The notes: generated by a model not told the origin, from the letters alone. Shown: positions 7,181-15,305, counted from the stretch's first letter. The stretch is 39,011 nucleotides of DNA from an uncultured bacterium (GCA_905215195.1 CAJMPF010000001.1:1-39011); one strand, 5' to 3'. Program-made: numbers and translations.

Positions 7181-8347
7181 ATGTTCGAGAAGAGTGTCGA
7201 GGAGCTCACCGAGCTCGGCGCCCAGATCACCACGGCCGAGATTGCTCAGCAGCCCGAGCTTTGGCGTGATACGCTCAACATCTATCGCGAGAACAAGGAG
7301 GCCATCGAGGCCTTCCTGGCCGAGGCTCGCGCTATGGGCGAGGGTCGTCTGTCCGTTGTCTTCACCGGTGCCGGTACGTCCGACTACGTTGGCGATACCT
7401 GCGCCCCGTACCTGCGTCACGCTGGCAACACTGATCTCTACGACTTTAAGCCCATCGCCACGACCGATATCGTGAGCGCCCCGCGCGACTTCCTGCGCGC
7501 CGAGGATCCCACGCTCGTGGTTTCCTTTGCCCGCTCTGGCAACAGCCCCGAGAGCCTTGCCGCCGTCGCCGTTGCCAAGGAGCTCGTCCACAACGTCAAG
7601 TTCCTCAACATCACCTGCGCTCCCGAGGGCAAGCTCGCCGTCGAGTCCGCCGATGATCCCAATGCGCTGACGCTGCTCATCCCGCGCGCCAACGACAAGG
7701 GCTTCGCCATGACCGGTTCCTACACCTGCATGACCCTGCTCTCCACCCTTATTTTCGACACTGCCTCTGACGAGCAGAAGGCCGAGTGGGTCGAGACGAT
7801 TGCCAAGATGGGCGAGGAGGTCATCTCCCGTGAGCCTGAGATCGCCGATTACCTGGCTGGCGACTTCAACCGCGTGACCTACTTGGGTTCTGGCTCCTTC
7901 GGTGGCCTTGCCCAGGAGAGCCAGCTCAAGATCCTCGAGCTCGCTCACGGTCTGGTCGCTACTTCCTACGACACCTCCATGGGCTATCGTCACGGACCTA
8001 AGTCCTTCGTCGACGATAAGACGCTCGTCTTCGTGTTCGTCAACAACGACGCCTACACCCGTCAGTACGACATCGACATCCTCAACGAGATCGGTGGCGA
8101 CGAAATCGCTCAGCACACCATCGCCGTTCAGCAGGAAGGTGCCACCGTCTATGAGGGTGAGTCCTTCACCTTTAAGGGCTACGAGGCGCTTCCCGAGGGC
8201 TACCTTGCCCTGCCGTTCGTGATGTTTGCCCAGGCTATCAGCCTGCTTAACTCCGTGCGCGTGGGCAACACGCCCGATACGCCGAGCCCCACCGGCACGG
8301 TCAACCGCGTGGTTAAGGGCGTGACGATTCACCCCTTCACCGCTTAA
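7181..8347 (+). CDS. agaS: AgaS, SIS-domain galactosamine-6-phosphate deaminase/isomerase
   Basis: The 388-residue cytosolic protein has two SIS domains. The first (about 50-200) contains SVVFTGAGTSDYVGDTCAPYLR and VVSFARSGNSPESLAAV; the second (about 215-370) contains YLGSGSFGGLAQESQLKILE and SYDTSMGYRHGPKSF, where the RHGPKSF loop is characteristic of the AgaS/GlmS-type SIS proteins. AgaS converts galactosamine-6-P to tagatose-6-P and ammonia. Length is typical. GAGAGAGGT lies before the ATG. It follows its own promoter with the GntR operator and ends at a strong terminator, so it is monocistronic but co-regulated with the PTS. Confidence 0.93.
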   Translation: MFEKSVEELTELGAQITTAEIAQQPELWRDTLNIYRENKEAIEAFLAEARAMGEGRLSVVFTGAGTSDYVGDTCAPYLRHAGNTDLYDFKPIATTDIVSAPRDFLRAEDPTLVVSFARSGNSPESLAAVAVAKELVHNVKFLNITCAPEGKLAVESADDPNALTLLIPRANDKGFAMTGSYTCMTLLSTLIFDTASDEQKAEWVETIAKMGEEVISREPEIADYLAGDFNRVTYLGSGSFGGLAQESQLKILELAHGLVATSYDTSMGYRHGPKSFVDDKTLVFVFVNNDAYTRQYDIDILNEIGGDEIAQHTIAVQQEGATVYEGESFTFKGYEALPEGYLALPFVMFAQAISLLNSVRVGNTPDTPSPTGTVNRVVKGVTIHPFTA

Positions 8348-8365
8348 TCGCGTCCCCCTGTAAGG

Positions 8366-8402
8366 GCGCCCGTCCGCTCATAACGGCGGGCGGGCGCTTT
8401 TT
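8366..8402 (+). terminator. Rho-independent terminator of agaS
   Basis: GCGCCCGTCCGC (8366-8377) pairs with GCGGGCGGGCGC (8386-8397) with one G-U pair and is followed by TTTTT. Confidence 0.9.
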
Positions 8403-8465
8403 GTTTTTACATGGACCGGGTATAAGCATTACCACAGTCAACTGCTTTAGAAGCAAGGAGTGCAT

Positions 8466-9635
8466 ATGAGCACGTACGCAATTAAGGCTGACAAGTTCTT
8501 CTTGCCGGCAGGCCCGCAACTGGGCGGCTATCTTATGGTCGAGGATGGCGTTTTTGGCGCCTGGCAGGCCGACGAGCCCTCTTGCGAGATTAAGGACTAC
8601 ACGGGATCGTGGATCGCACCGGGTATGGTCGATACTCACATCCATGGCTTCTATAACCACTCGACTACCGATAACGATCCCGAGGGCATTGATATCAGCT
8701 CGACCGAGCTAGCCCGTCGCGGTACCACCAGCTGGCTGCCCACGACGTTCACCGATGGCGTCGAGCAGATCAAGGACGCCTGCGCCGCCATCGCTCAGGC
8801 GGACGAGGGTCGCGGCCCCGACTTCTGCGGTGCTCGCATTCAGGGCATCTACCTGGAGGGCCCCTTCTTTACCATGAAGCACGTGGGCGCACAGAACCCC
8901 GCCTACCTGATCGATCCCTCCGAGGAGGTCTTCGATCAGTGGCAGGAGGCTGCGGGCGGTCGCATCGTTAAGAGCGCCATGGCGGCCGAGCGCGACGGTG
9001 CCGCTGCTTATGCGGCTGCTCTGAACGCCAAGGGTGTGGTGACCAGCATCGGTCACTCCGACGCCACCTACGATGAGTGCATCGCTGCCATCAACGCCGG
9101 TGCCAGCTGCTTTACGCATACCTATAACGGTCAGCGCGGGCTGCATCACCGTGAGCCCGGTGTCGTGGGCGCTGCCATGTCCACGCCCGAGACCTACGCC
9201 GAGATCATCTGTGACGGCAAGCACGTAAACCCTGCCGCCATCAAGGCGCTGCTGCAGGCAAAGGGCTGGCAGCACACGGTGCTCATCACCGACTGCCTGG
9301 GGTGCGGCGGCATGCCCGAGGGCAGCTACACCAGCGGCGGCATGGACGTCATCATGAAGGACAACCTGTGCTGGCTCGCCGACGGCAAGAGCATTGCCGG
9401 CTCGGTGCTCACGCTTGCCCAGGGCGTCAAGAACATTGTCGATTGGGGCATCGCCAGCGCCGATATCGCCATTCGCATGGCAACCGAGGTGCCGGCACGC
9501 TCCGCGCACATCGAGGATAAGTGCGGCAGCATCATGCCGGGTCGCGACGCCGACTTTGTCGTGTTCGACCATGAGCTCACCCTCGTCGAGACGTATGTTG
9601 GCGGCCAGAGCGTCGGCAACGCCTTTACCGAGTAA
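8466..9635 (+). CDS. nagA: N-acetylglucosamine/galactosamine-6-phosphate deacetylase
   Basis: The 389-residue amidohydrolase removes acetate from GlcNAc-6-P or GalNAc-6-P. The metal-site motif GMVDTHIHGFYNH is near residue 60; GIYLEGPFFTMKHVGAQNP near 140 carries the conserved Glu of LEGPF; TSIGHSDATYDECIAAINAG and CFTHTYNGQRGLHHREPG hold the metal/substrate histidines; VLITDCLGCGG holds the catalytic Asp. The start is the ATG with AAGGAG five bases upstream; an upstream GTG lies inside that site. The context with agaS favours GalNAc-6-P (the AgaA role). Its C-terminal 40 residues recur as a broken copy at 12367-12501. Confidence 0.93.
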   Translation: MSTYAIKADKFFLPAGPQLGGYLMVEDGVFGAWQADEPSCEIKDYTGSWIAPGMVDTHIHGFYNHSTTDNDPEGIDISSTELARRGTTSWLPTTFTDGVEQIKDACAAIAQADEGRGPDFCGARIQGIYLEGPFFTMKHVGAQNPAYLIDPSEEVFDQWQEAAGGRIVKSAMAAERDGAAAYAAALNAKGVVTSIGHSDATYDECIAAINAGASCFTHTYNGQRGLHHREPGVVGAAMSTPETYAEIICDGKHVNPAAIKALLQAKGWQHTVLITDCLGCGGMPEGSYTSGGMDVIMKDNLCWLADGKSIAGSVLTLAQGVKNIVDWGIASADIAIRMATEVPARSAHIEDKCGSIMPGRDADFVVFDHELTLVETYVGGQSVGNAFTE

Positions 9636-9641
9636 CGATAG

Positions 9642-9679
9642 AAAAAGACGGCGGGCCCGAATCTGCTCGGACCCGCCGT
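9642..9679 (-). terminator. Terminator of the flavodoxin gene, between convergent genes
   Basis: ACGGCGGGCCCGA (9648-9660) pairs with TCGGACCCGCCGT (9667-9679) with one mismatch. On the reverse strand it is followed by CTTTTTC, so it mainly serves the reverse-strand gene. Confidence 0.85.
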
Positions 9680-9710
9680 ATGGGTTAAACGCTCAAAAGC
9701 ACCTTAACAG

Positions 9711-10295
9711 TTACAGCTTGTTAGCGATCTTCTTTGCCGTGCGCTTGACGCCGGCCACCAGGCCTCCTGCAGGATGCTCCTTCTCGTAGGCTAGGCGCTT
9801 CTCGCGCTTGGCATACTCTTCGACGATGATGTCGCCGTACTCGTCTTCGATCTTGTCGAAGAAGTCGACAGCGCCCTTAATTTCCTCAGCGGTCGGGTGT
9901 CCCTTTTGGACACCGCCGGCGAGCTTGAACGGCCCCCACGTATCAAAGCCGGGGCAACCGTAGACACCCATAAAGATGGCCTGCCTCATGCGGCAGATGC
10001 CGTCGATATCCTTGCCGTACCACTTGTTTTTGCCGCCATAGGTCATAAGGCCAAACACCTTGTCCTGCGGCTGCAGCACGTTAGTGAGCACGCGTGCCAT
10101 ATCTTTGTCGATCTCGGAGTAATAGATGCCCGTGGCGACACCGATCAGATGATATTCGTGCAGGTCGGGGTACTCGTTTTTACCGAGCGCCTTGACGTCG
10201 AGGGTATCGATCTCGGGGTGCGCCTCGACGATGGCGTCCACGAGCTTTTTCGTATTGCCGTGGTGGCGTGAGGCATAAAGGATGATGGTTCGCAT
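9711..10295 (-). CDS. Flavodoxin-domain protein
   Basis: The 194-residue protein starts MRTIILYASRHHGNTKKLVD, the beta-strand and phosphate-binding loop of flavodoxins. GVATGIYYSEIDKDMARVLTNV and DKVFGLMTYGG are the second and third FMN-loop regions, followed by a Cys-containing GCPGFDTWGPFKLAGG and a basic Lys/Arg-rich tail (AKREKRLAYEKEHPAG) not found in plain flavodoxins. GAAAGG precedes this ATG; an upstream open frame lacks a good site. It probably binds FMN and works in electron transfer. Its partner is not visible, and it does not belong to the sugar operons around it. Confidence 0.85.
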   Translation of the reverse strand: MRTIILYASRHHGNTKKLVDAIVEAHPEIDTLDVKALGKNEYPDLHEYHLIGVATGIYYSEIDKDMARVLTNVLQPQDKVFGLMTYGGKNKWYGKDIDGICRMRQAIFMGVYGCPGFDTWGPFKLAGGVQKGHPTAEEIKGAVDFFDKIEDEYGDIIVEEYAKREKRLAYEKEHPAGGLVAGVKRTAKKIANKL

Positions 10296-10452
10296 AAGAA
10301 GGCCTTTCAGCTGTAATGACGTCAATGTTTGTATGGTACCCCGTTGTATGGTCGGGATACCGGACACATCGACGAGCGCGCGGGTTTGTCCTCTGACTAG
10401 GATTGAGACGGGCGCTTGCATGAAAAAAAGCAGTTGTCCGAAAGGATGGATA

Positions 10453-11334
10453 ATGGAATACGCTCTTTCCAACGATTCGATTTCTATCAAGGTTTCCACG
10501 GCTGGCGGCTCGTTTACCTCGATTGAGGCTGACGGACGCGAGTATCTGTGGCAGGGTGATCCCGCGGTGTGGTCCGGCCAGGCGCCGGTCTGCTTTCCGA
10601 TTTGCGGAGGCCTGCGCGATGGTAACGCTATGACGTTTGCCGGGCATCATGTGAAGCTCGCCCGCCACGGCTTTGCGCGCAAGCAGGAGTGGAAGCTGTT
10701 GAGTCAAAGCGCAAACGAGCTGGCTATGTGCCTGGCATCCGAGGATAACGCTGCATTGCTGAGCGATTATCCGTATCCGTTTAAACTTGTCGCCCGCTAT
10801 ACGCTCGAGGACGCCGCCGTGCGCGTTTCCTATGAGGTTACCAACGAGGGCACCGAGGACATGCCGTTCTTTATCGGTGGACACCCCGGCTTTAGGTGTC
10901 CGCTCGATGAGGGCGAGGCCTATACGGACTACGAGCTGCGCTTTGAGAAGGACGAGGCTGCGGAGCTTTGCACCGCTGTCCCTTCGACTGGCTTGATTGA
11001 TGTGGACAGGCGCTCCAAGAACCCCATGGTGGGAAAGACGCTGCCTCTGTCGCATGAGCTCTTCGATTTTGCGGAGACCATCTTTGACGTGCTCGAGAGC
11101 CGTCAGGTCACGCTTTCCAAGAAGGGCGAGGACAAGGGCGTCCGCCTGAGCTTCGAGGGCTTTCCGTATCTCATTGTGTGGAGCAAGCCCGAGGGCGATT
11201 TTGTGGCAGTTGAACCCTGGGGCGGCCTTTCGACCTGCTCCGATGAGGACGACGTGCTTGAGCACAAGCGCGGCTGTCTTATCGCCAAGCCCAAAGAAAC
11301 CATCGTGCGCTCGTTCACGATCGAGATTCTGTAG
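10453..11334 (+). CDS. lacX: LacX-like aldose 1-epimerase family protein
   Basis: The 293-residue protein has the galactose-mutarotase beta-sandwich pattern of the LacX branch: ISIKVSTAGGSFTSIEADGREYLW near the start, WSGQAPVCFPICGGLRDG near residue 40, HHVKLARHGFARKQEW near 75, and FFIGGHPGFRCPLDEGEAYTDY near 140. LacX occurs in lac operons of lactococci and is thought to act on anomers of sugars or sugar phosphates. AAAGGA lies before the ATG. It is followed, 60 bases on, by the LacC-type kinase, probably in one transcript. Exact substrate is unknown. Confidence 0.8.
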   Translation: MEYALSNDSISIKVSTAGGSFTSIEADGREYLWQGDPAVWSGQAPVCFPICGGLRDGNAMTFAGHHVKLARHGFARKQEWKLLSQSANELAMCLASEDNAALLSDYPYPFKLVARYTLEDAAVRVSYEVTNEGTEDMPFFIGGHPGFRCPLDEGEAYTDYELRFEKDEAAELCTAVPSTGLIDVDRRSKNPMVGKTLPLSHELFDFAETIFDVLESRQVTLSKKGEDKGVRLSFEGFPYLIVWSKPEGDFVAVEPWGGLSTCSDEDDVLEHKRGCLIAKPKETIVRSFTIEIL

Positions 11335-11393
11335 TCGCATGTAGCCAATTCGTTTTGCAAGGCATAAGGAGCCTGCGAGATAAGGAGCTAGAA

Positions 11394-12329
11394 ATGATCC
11401 TCACCGTTACGATGAACCCGTCTGTCGATACGCGCTATCAGCTCGATGAGCTCATTATCGACGACGTAAACCGTGTGACGCCCGAAAAGACTGCCGGCGG
11501 CAAGGGCCTTAACGTAGCCCGCGTCCTTGGTCAGCTGGGCGACGACGTTGTGGCGACCGGTCTGCTCGGCGGCCACATGGGCGCCTACATGGCTGAGCTC
11601 ATGGATGCCAATGGCATTAAGAATGATTTTGTGCCCATCAAGGGCGAGACCCGCATCTGCCTTAACATCCTTCATGCCGGTAACCAGACCGAGCTGCTCG
11701 AGAGCGGCCCGACGATTGCCCCCGAGGAGCTCGATGCCTTTACCGCCAAGTTTACCGAGCTTGCGGGTAAGGCCGACGTCGTTACCATCTCGGGTTCGCT
11801 GCCCCGCGGCGTCGAGGCAGACTACTATGCCAAGATCACGGGCATTGCCGAGAACGCCGGCGCCAAGGTGCTGCTCGATACCTCGGGTGCTTCGCTCGAG
11901 GCCGCCCTTAAGTCCGAAATTAAGCCCGAGCTGGTCAAGCCTAACCTGACCGAGATCAACGGCCTTCTGGGCACGAGCTTTACCACCGACGATGTGGACG
12001 AGCTCCGCGCCGCGCTCGCCTCTGATGCCCGCTTCTCCGATATCCCCTGGGTCGTCGTGTCCATGGGCGCTGCCGGCTCCGTTGGCTTCCACAATGGTCG
12101 TGCGTTCCGCGCAAAGACGCCCGATATCCCTGCCGTTAACGCAACAGGCTCTGGTGACTCCACTATCGCAGGCTTCGCGCATGCCATCGCTGCTGGCGCA
12201 GACGACGAGACGGTGCTGCGTACCGCCAACACCTGCGGCAAGCTCAACGCCATGGATCCTATGACCGGCCATCTGGTCATGGACCGTTGGGACGAGGTCT
12301 ACAACGGCGTTGTCGTGACCGAGCTGTAA
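11394..12329 (+). CDS. lacC: LacC-type tagatose-6-phosphate kinase / 1-phosphofructokinase family
   Basis: The 311-residue PfkB-family kinase starts MILTVTMNPSVDTRYQLDEL, with the substrate motif TAGGKGLNVARVLGQLG near residues 33-49 and GATP-site motif NATGSGDSTIAGFAHAIAAG near 249-268; Asp255 is the expected catalytic base. The open chain fits LacC or FruK. AAGGAG lies six bases before the ATG. With AgaS and LacG enzymes nearby, phosphorylation of tagatose-6-P to tagatose-1,6-bisphosphate is the most economical role, but 1-phosphofructokinase cannot be excluded by sequence alone. No tagatose-bisphosphate aldolase is present in the window. Confidence 0.82.
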   Translation: MILTVTMNPSVDTRYQLDELIIDDVNRVTPEKTAGGKGLNVARVLGQLGDDVVATGLLGGHMGAYMAELMDANGIKNDFVPIKGETRICLNILHAGNQTELLESGPTIAPEELDAFTAKFTELAGKADVVTISGSLPRGVEADYYAKITGIAENAGAKVLLDTSGASLEAALKSEIKPELVKPNLTEINGLLGTSFTTDDVDELRAALASDARFSDIPWVVVSMGAAGSVGFHNGRAFRAKTPDIPAVNATGSGDSTIAGFAHAIAAGADDETVLRTANTCGKLNAMDPMTGHLVMDRWDEVYNGVVVTEL

Positions 12330-12366
12330 GGGCTTGGGCGTCGGTCCCGGCATCGGTTGTTTGCTT

Positions 12367-12501
12367 ATGGTTAGAGCCGACGACAAGTGCGGTAGCATTA
12401 TGCCGGGGCGCGACGCCGACGCTGTCGTGTTCAATCCCGACCTTACCCTGGTCGAGACGTATGTGGGTGGCAACAGCGTCGGTAACGCGTTTACCGAGTA
12501 G
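12367..12501 (+). pseudogene. Remnant of the 3' end of a nagA gene
   Basis: Forty-four codons read MVRADDKCGSIMPGRDADAV and continue VVFNPDLTLVETYVGGNSVG to NAFTE and TAG. This matches the last 40 residues of the intact NagA at 8466-9635 (EDKCGSIMPGRDADFVVFDH...VETYVGGQSVGNAFTE) with a few substitutions. Everything upstream of the match is missing and is replaced by the end of the kinase gene. It is therefore the leftover of a second, diverged nagA copy removed by deletion or of a recombination event. A functional peptide is unlikely. Confidence 0.85.
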
Positions 12502-12533
12502 CCGCCAAAGAAGCGATCCGAGGGGGGATTTAG

Positions 12534-13007
12534 ATGATTTACGGTGCATTGGGCGATATCGAGGAGTATCGCGGAATGCTCAAGGGCCTCGACGTGTTGA
12601 TCGACTGGCTCGAGGAGAACGACCCGGCGGAGCTCGAGGTCGGCAGCCATCCGATTCTGGGCGATAAGGTCTTTGCGAACGTCATGGCGCCCACGACGCG
12701 TCCCGAGGCCGAGGCTCACTATGAGACGCATCAGCGCTATCACGACCTGCAGATCGACGTCGAGGGTCGCGAGGCCTTTAAGGTTGCCACGGGCAGCCTG
12801 ACGCTGGTTCAGGAGTTTGACGAGAAGGACGACTACGATCTGGTCGATTCTGACGCCTCGATTGCCGGCGATCTTGCCGACGACAAGTTCGCGCTGTTTG
12901 TTGCCGGCGAGCCTCACATGCCCACGCTCGAGTTTCCGGGCGATGGCGCACAGCCGGTCAAAAAGATTTGCTTTAAGCTGCTTGCAGATGCTTACTGGGA
13001 GGAGTAG
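12534..13007 (+). CDS. YhcH/YjgK/YiaL-family protein (cupin-like anomerase)
   Basis: The 157-residue protein starts MIYGALGDIEEYRGMLKGLD and contains YETHQRYHDLQIDVEGREAF near residues 62-81, whose His and Glu residues form the metal site of the YhcH/EbgC family, and a closing LFVAGEPHMPTLEFPGDGAQ with VKKICFK. Members act as sugar anomerases or accessory proteins in sialic acid and galactoside use. GAGGGGGGA precedes the ATG. It directly follows the nagA remnant and probably is transcribed with the kinase. Its substrate is unknown, but an amino-sugar or galactoside anomer would fit. Confidence 0.85.
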   Translation: MIYGALGDIEEYRGMLKGLDVLIDWLEENDPAELEVGSHPILGDKVFANVMAPTTRPEAEAHYETHQRYHDLQIDVEGREAFKVATGSLTLVQEFDEKDDYDLVDSDASIAGDLADDKFALFVAGEPHMPTLEFPGDGAQPVKKICFKLLADAYWEE

Positions 13008-13065
13008 CGAGCTACTCGGCTGAGTTGTTCGTATGCTGGCGTGATTCCATTGAGGGGCGCGCTTG

Positions 13066-13115
13066 AGCCCCGTTAATCGCGGTTCCCTTGGGGATTGCGG
13101 TTGGCGGGGCTTTTT
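13066..13115 (+). terminator. Rho-independent terminator
   Basis: AGCCCCG (13066-13072) pairs with CGGGGCT (13105-13111); the inner part pairs further with several G-U pairs; TTTTT follows. It closes the lacX-lacC-yhcH transcript. Confidence 0.8.
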
Positions 13116-13177
13116 GTTGAGTAGGGGAGTTGCCGGCGGCGTTGTGCTTGGATTGGCATTGTGCGATAAATCGGCAA

Positions 13178-13202
13178 CAAAAAAGCCGCCCGAAGGCGGC
13201 TA
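13178..13202 (-). terminator. Terminator of tRNA-Thr
   Basis: On the reverse strand AGCCGCC and GGCGGCT form a 7-bp stem with a TTCG loop followed by seven T. It lies eleven bases beyond the tRNA CCA end. Confidence 0.9.
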
Positions 13203-13212
13203 TCTTGTGCAA

Positions 13213-13288
13213 TGGAGCCAGCGACCGGGCTCGAACCGGTGACCCCCGCTTTACGAGAGCGGTGCTCTACCAACTGAGCTACGCTGGC
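13213..13288 (-). tRNA. tRNA-Thr (anticodon CGT)
   Basis: The reverse strand folds into a complete 76-base cloverleaf. GCCAGCG/CGCTGGC is the acceptor stem, AGTTGGTAGA the D loop, CCGCT/AGCGG the anticodon stem with loop CTCGTAA, and TTCGAGC the T loop. CCA is encoded. The anticodon CGT reads ACG threonine codons. Confidence 0.97.
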
Positions 13289-13445
13289 GGCCATGTGGTG
13301 ACGCAACTGAGGCGTCAACGGCTGTCTATGATACGGGACATCGCACATCCGCGCAAGTGTTCTGACGGCTTTTCTCACTTTAAATGCACTAATATTGGAG
13401 ACGCGATGTCTTGCTCTTACGGGTCTCAAACAGAATGGGGCAGCG

Positions 13446-13928
13446 ATGGCTCAACCCAAGATTCTTCTCACACGCATCGATGATCGGTTTATTTACGGGC
13501 AAGACGTTGAGCTGTGGAATGAGGCGGTTGGTTCCAACCTCGTCCTGATCGTTAACGACAAGATTGCAGCGGATTCGCGCAAGTGGGCACCCATGAGGGT
13601 GGCGGCGCCAGAAGGCGTCTGGACAAGGTTTTTCTCGGTGCAAAAGACCATCGACATCATTCATACTGCGACGCAGCGCCAATTGATTCTAATCATGGTG
13701 GCCTCGCCCTCCGATGCACTCGCGCTGGTTAAGGGCGGTGTGCCAATAACCAAGATCAGCATCGGCCATATGCAGGTGGGGGAGGGCAAGCGCCCCATAA
13801 CGCCTGCCGTTGCCGTAGACGATACGGACATCGCCGCCTTCAAAGAGTTGCAAAAGCTCGGCATAGAGCTGGAAATCCGCTATCTCCCCAGTTCCGCCCC
13901 CGATCCCATCGGTAATCTGTTCAACTGA
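13446..13928 (+). CDS. Orphan mannose-family EIIB paralog lacking the phospho-histidine
   Basis: The 160-residue protein is collinear with the IIB at 3704: MAQPKILLTRIDDRFIYGQD aligns to MAEPNILLTRIDNRLVHGQV, FFSVQKTIDIIHTATQRQ to FFSLQKTIDVIGKASPRQ, and VKGGVPITKISIGHMQ to VKGGVPIKKVNIGNMH. The residue corresponding to phospho-His17 is Tyr17 (codon TAC). Catalytic phosphotransfer by the known route is therefore not possible. No IIA, IIC or IID gene accompanies it. I start it at the ATG aligned with the paralog; GGGG lies ten bases upstream. It may be a decaying duplicate, or a regulator that binds EII partners without phosphorylation; the full length and conserved rest favour use. Confidence 0.82.
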   Translation: MAQPKILLTRIDDRFIYGQDVELWNEAVGSNLVLIVNDKIAADSRKWAPMRVAAPEGVWTRFFSVQKTIDIIHTATQRQLILIMVASPSDALALVKGGVPITKISIGHMQVGEGKRPITPAVAVDDTDIAAFKELQKLGIELEIRYLPSSAPDPIGNLFN

Positions 13929-13995
13929 TCCCTTGGGGACGGAGGAAAACGGATCATTTTGCCCTTGCGAGGGACGCGCGCGATACCGCCTGTCA

Positions 13996-14146
13996 AAAAC
14001 TATGTCCATTTACTACGTTTGATCGGTTATCGCCGAGCATGTCGAATTTGAGAAAAATAAAACCGCAGGTAGACGGCTCGCAAATTTAACAAAACCGGTG
14101 CATGGTCGAGCATCTCGGGCTAAACGTAGTAAATAGGCATAGTTTT
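13996..14146. repeat. 151-bp element with 25-bp terminal inverted repeats
   Basis: AAACTATGTCCATTTACTAC (from 13997) is answered by an inverted copy at 14122-14146, with 23 of 25 positions matching. The roughly 100 bases between contain two imperfect direct copies of CGAGCAT and no reading frame of note. The layout resembles a MITE or a long REP-type unit. It fills most of the gap between the orphan IIB and galM; the rest, 13929-13995, contains TTGGGGACGGAGGAAAAC, a sequence type often seen in dispersed repeats. Confidence 0.6.
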
Positions 14147-14191
14147 GATATGTCACTCATACAGTCACAGCGAAAATGAGCACAAAAGATG

Positions 14192-14224
14192 AAAAACGCC
14201 CGTCGGCGGTGGTACCGGCGGGCG
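14192..14224 (-). terminator. Terminator of galM
   Basis: CGCCCGTCGG (14197-14206) and CCGGCGGGCG (14215-14224) pair with one G-U; on the reverse strand a run of T (14192-14196) follows. Confidence 0.85.
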
Positions 14225-14252
14225 CTGCTGTGCGGTATGTTGCGCTGTGGGC

Positions 14253-15305
14253 TTAGTGCCTCATAAAGTGGTATTCGATCACGTTGCTGTAGGGATGACC
14301 GGGGCCCACGATGCCCTGGGGGAACAGCGCATGGTGCGGCGTGTCAGGATACATTTCGGCCTCGAGGGCAAAGCCGGCGCCCCAACCATAGTTGGCATCG
14401 TCCTTGGCGTGTTCGTCGCCCAGCCAGTTGCCGGTGTAGAGCTGCACGCCCGGGGCGGTGGTGTAGTAGTCCAGCTCACGACCGGTCCACATCTCCTCGA
14501 CGTGCATCGCGCGGCGCAGGTTGCGACCGTACTGATAGCCATCGATGCACAGGCAGTGGTCGTAGCCGCGTGCCTGCTTGATCTGCGGGTTGTCGGCCTC
14601 CATGCCGGGCGCGACAGGACGCAGCTCGCGGAAGTCGAATGGCGTGCCTTCGACCGGAACAATTTCGCCGGTGGGAATGTTCTGGTCGTCAATGGGCAGG
14701 TAGTGGGCGGCGTTGGCGACAAAGAAGTGCTCGCAGTCCATGCCGGCGTTATGACCGGCAAGGTTGAAATATGTGTGGTTGGTCATAGACACGTAGGTGG
14801 CGCGGTCGCTTTCGCAGCCATACTCGATGCGAAAGACGCCGGTGCGTGTAACGGTAAACACGGCAGTAAACGTGCGGTTGCCGGGCAGGCCCAGCTCGCC
14901 ATCCTCAAGCGAAGTGGTCATGCACACGGCGTTGTGAGTCTCGTCGAGCTCAACATCCCACACTCGCTTGTGCAGGCCGTGCTCAAGATCGCTGTGCAGG
15001 TTGTTGGCGCCTTCGTTGGCCGGCATATGCCAGTCCGTGCCGGCGATGGTGATCGTGGCACCTGCAGTGCGGTTGGCCACAGGTCCGATGGTCGCACCAA
15101 AGCAGGCGGGGTTGTCAAAGTAATCCTCGAGCTTATCGAAGCCCAGCACCACATCGCGCACGTTGCCGGGGATGTCGGGCACGTCGATGCCCAACACGGT
15201 GGCGCCATAGTCCATAATGCGAACGCAGATCTCGGGCCCGTTGAGGGTGTAACGATGAACGGGGGTACCGCACGGCGCGGTGCCGAAAAGCTCGGAAGTG
15301 ATCAT
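14253..15305 (-). CDS. galM: Galactose mutarotase (aldose 1-epimerase)
   Basis: The 350-residue protein interconverts alpha- and beta-anomers of galactose and other aldoses. GATIGPVANRTAGATITI near residue 70-87 is the GPvANRI motif; NNLHSDLEHGLHKRVW near 101-116 holds the first active-site histidine; TNHTYFNLAGH near 176-185 holds His177; DDQNIPTGEIVPVEGTPFDF and YDHCLCIDG follow; TTAPGVQLYTGNWLG near 310 is the end motif. The chosen ATG has AGGA upstream; an earlier in-frame ATG would add 20 unsupported residues. It is divergent from the DeoR gene and shares its 200-base control region. Confidence 0.92.
   Translation of the reverse strand: MITSELFGTAPCGTPVHRYTLNGPEICVRIMDYGATVLGIDVPDIPGNVRDVVLGFDKLEDYFDNPACFGATIGPVANRTAGATITIAGTDWHMPANEGANNLHSDLEHGLHKRVWDVELDETHNAVCMTTSLEDGELGLPGNRTFTAVFTVTRTGVFRIEYGCESDRATYVSMTNHTYFNLAGHNAGMDCEHFFVANAAHYLPIDDQNIPTGEIVPVEGTPFDFRELRPVAPGMEADNPQIKQARGYDHCLCIDGYQYGRNLRRAMHVEEMWTGRELDYYTTAPGVQLYTGNWLGDEHAKDDANYGWGAGFALEAEMYPDTPHHALFPQGIVGPGHPYSNVIEYHFMRH

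Noticed and set aside
9302..9789. Small frames over nagA and its terminator
   Set aside because: They are out-of-frame readings of nagA and run into the terminator without a ribosome binding site.
10296..10499. N-terminal extension of the flavodoxin
   Set aside because: The extra 68 residues do not resemble any flavodoxin, and the inner ATG has GAAAGG upstream and the correct family start MRTIILYAS.
13213..13288. tRNA gene as an integration site for an island
   Set aside because: No integrase gene and no repeated copy of the tRNA 3' end was seen in the window.
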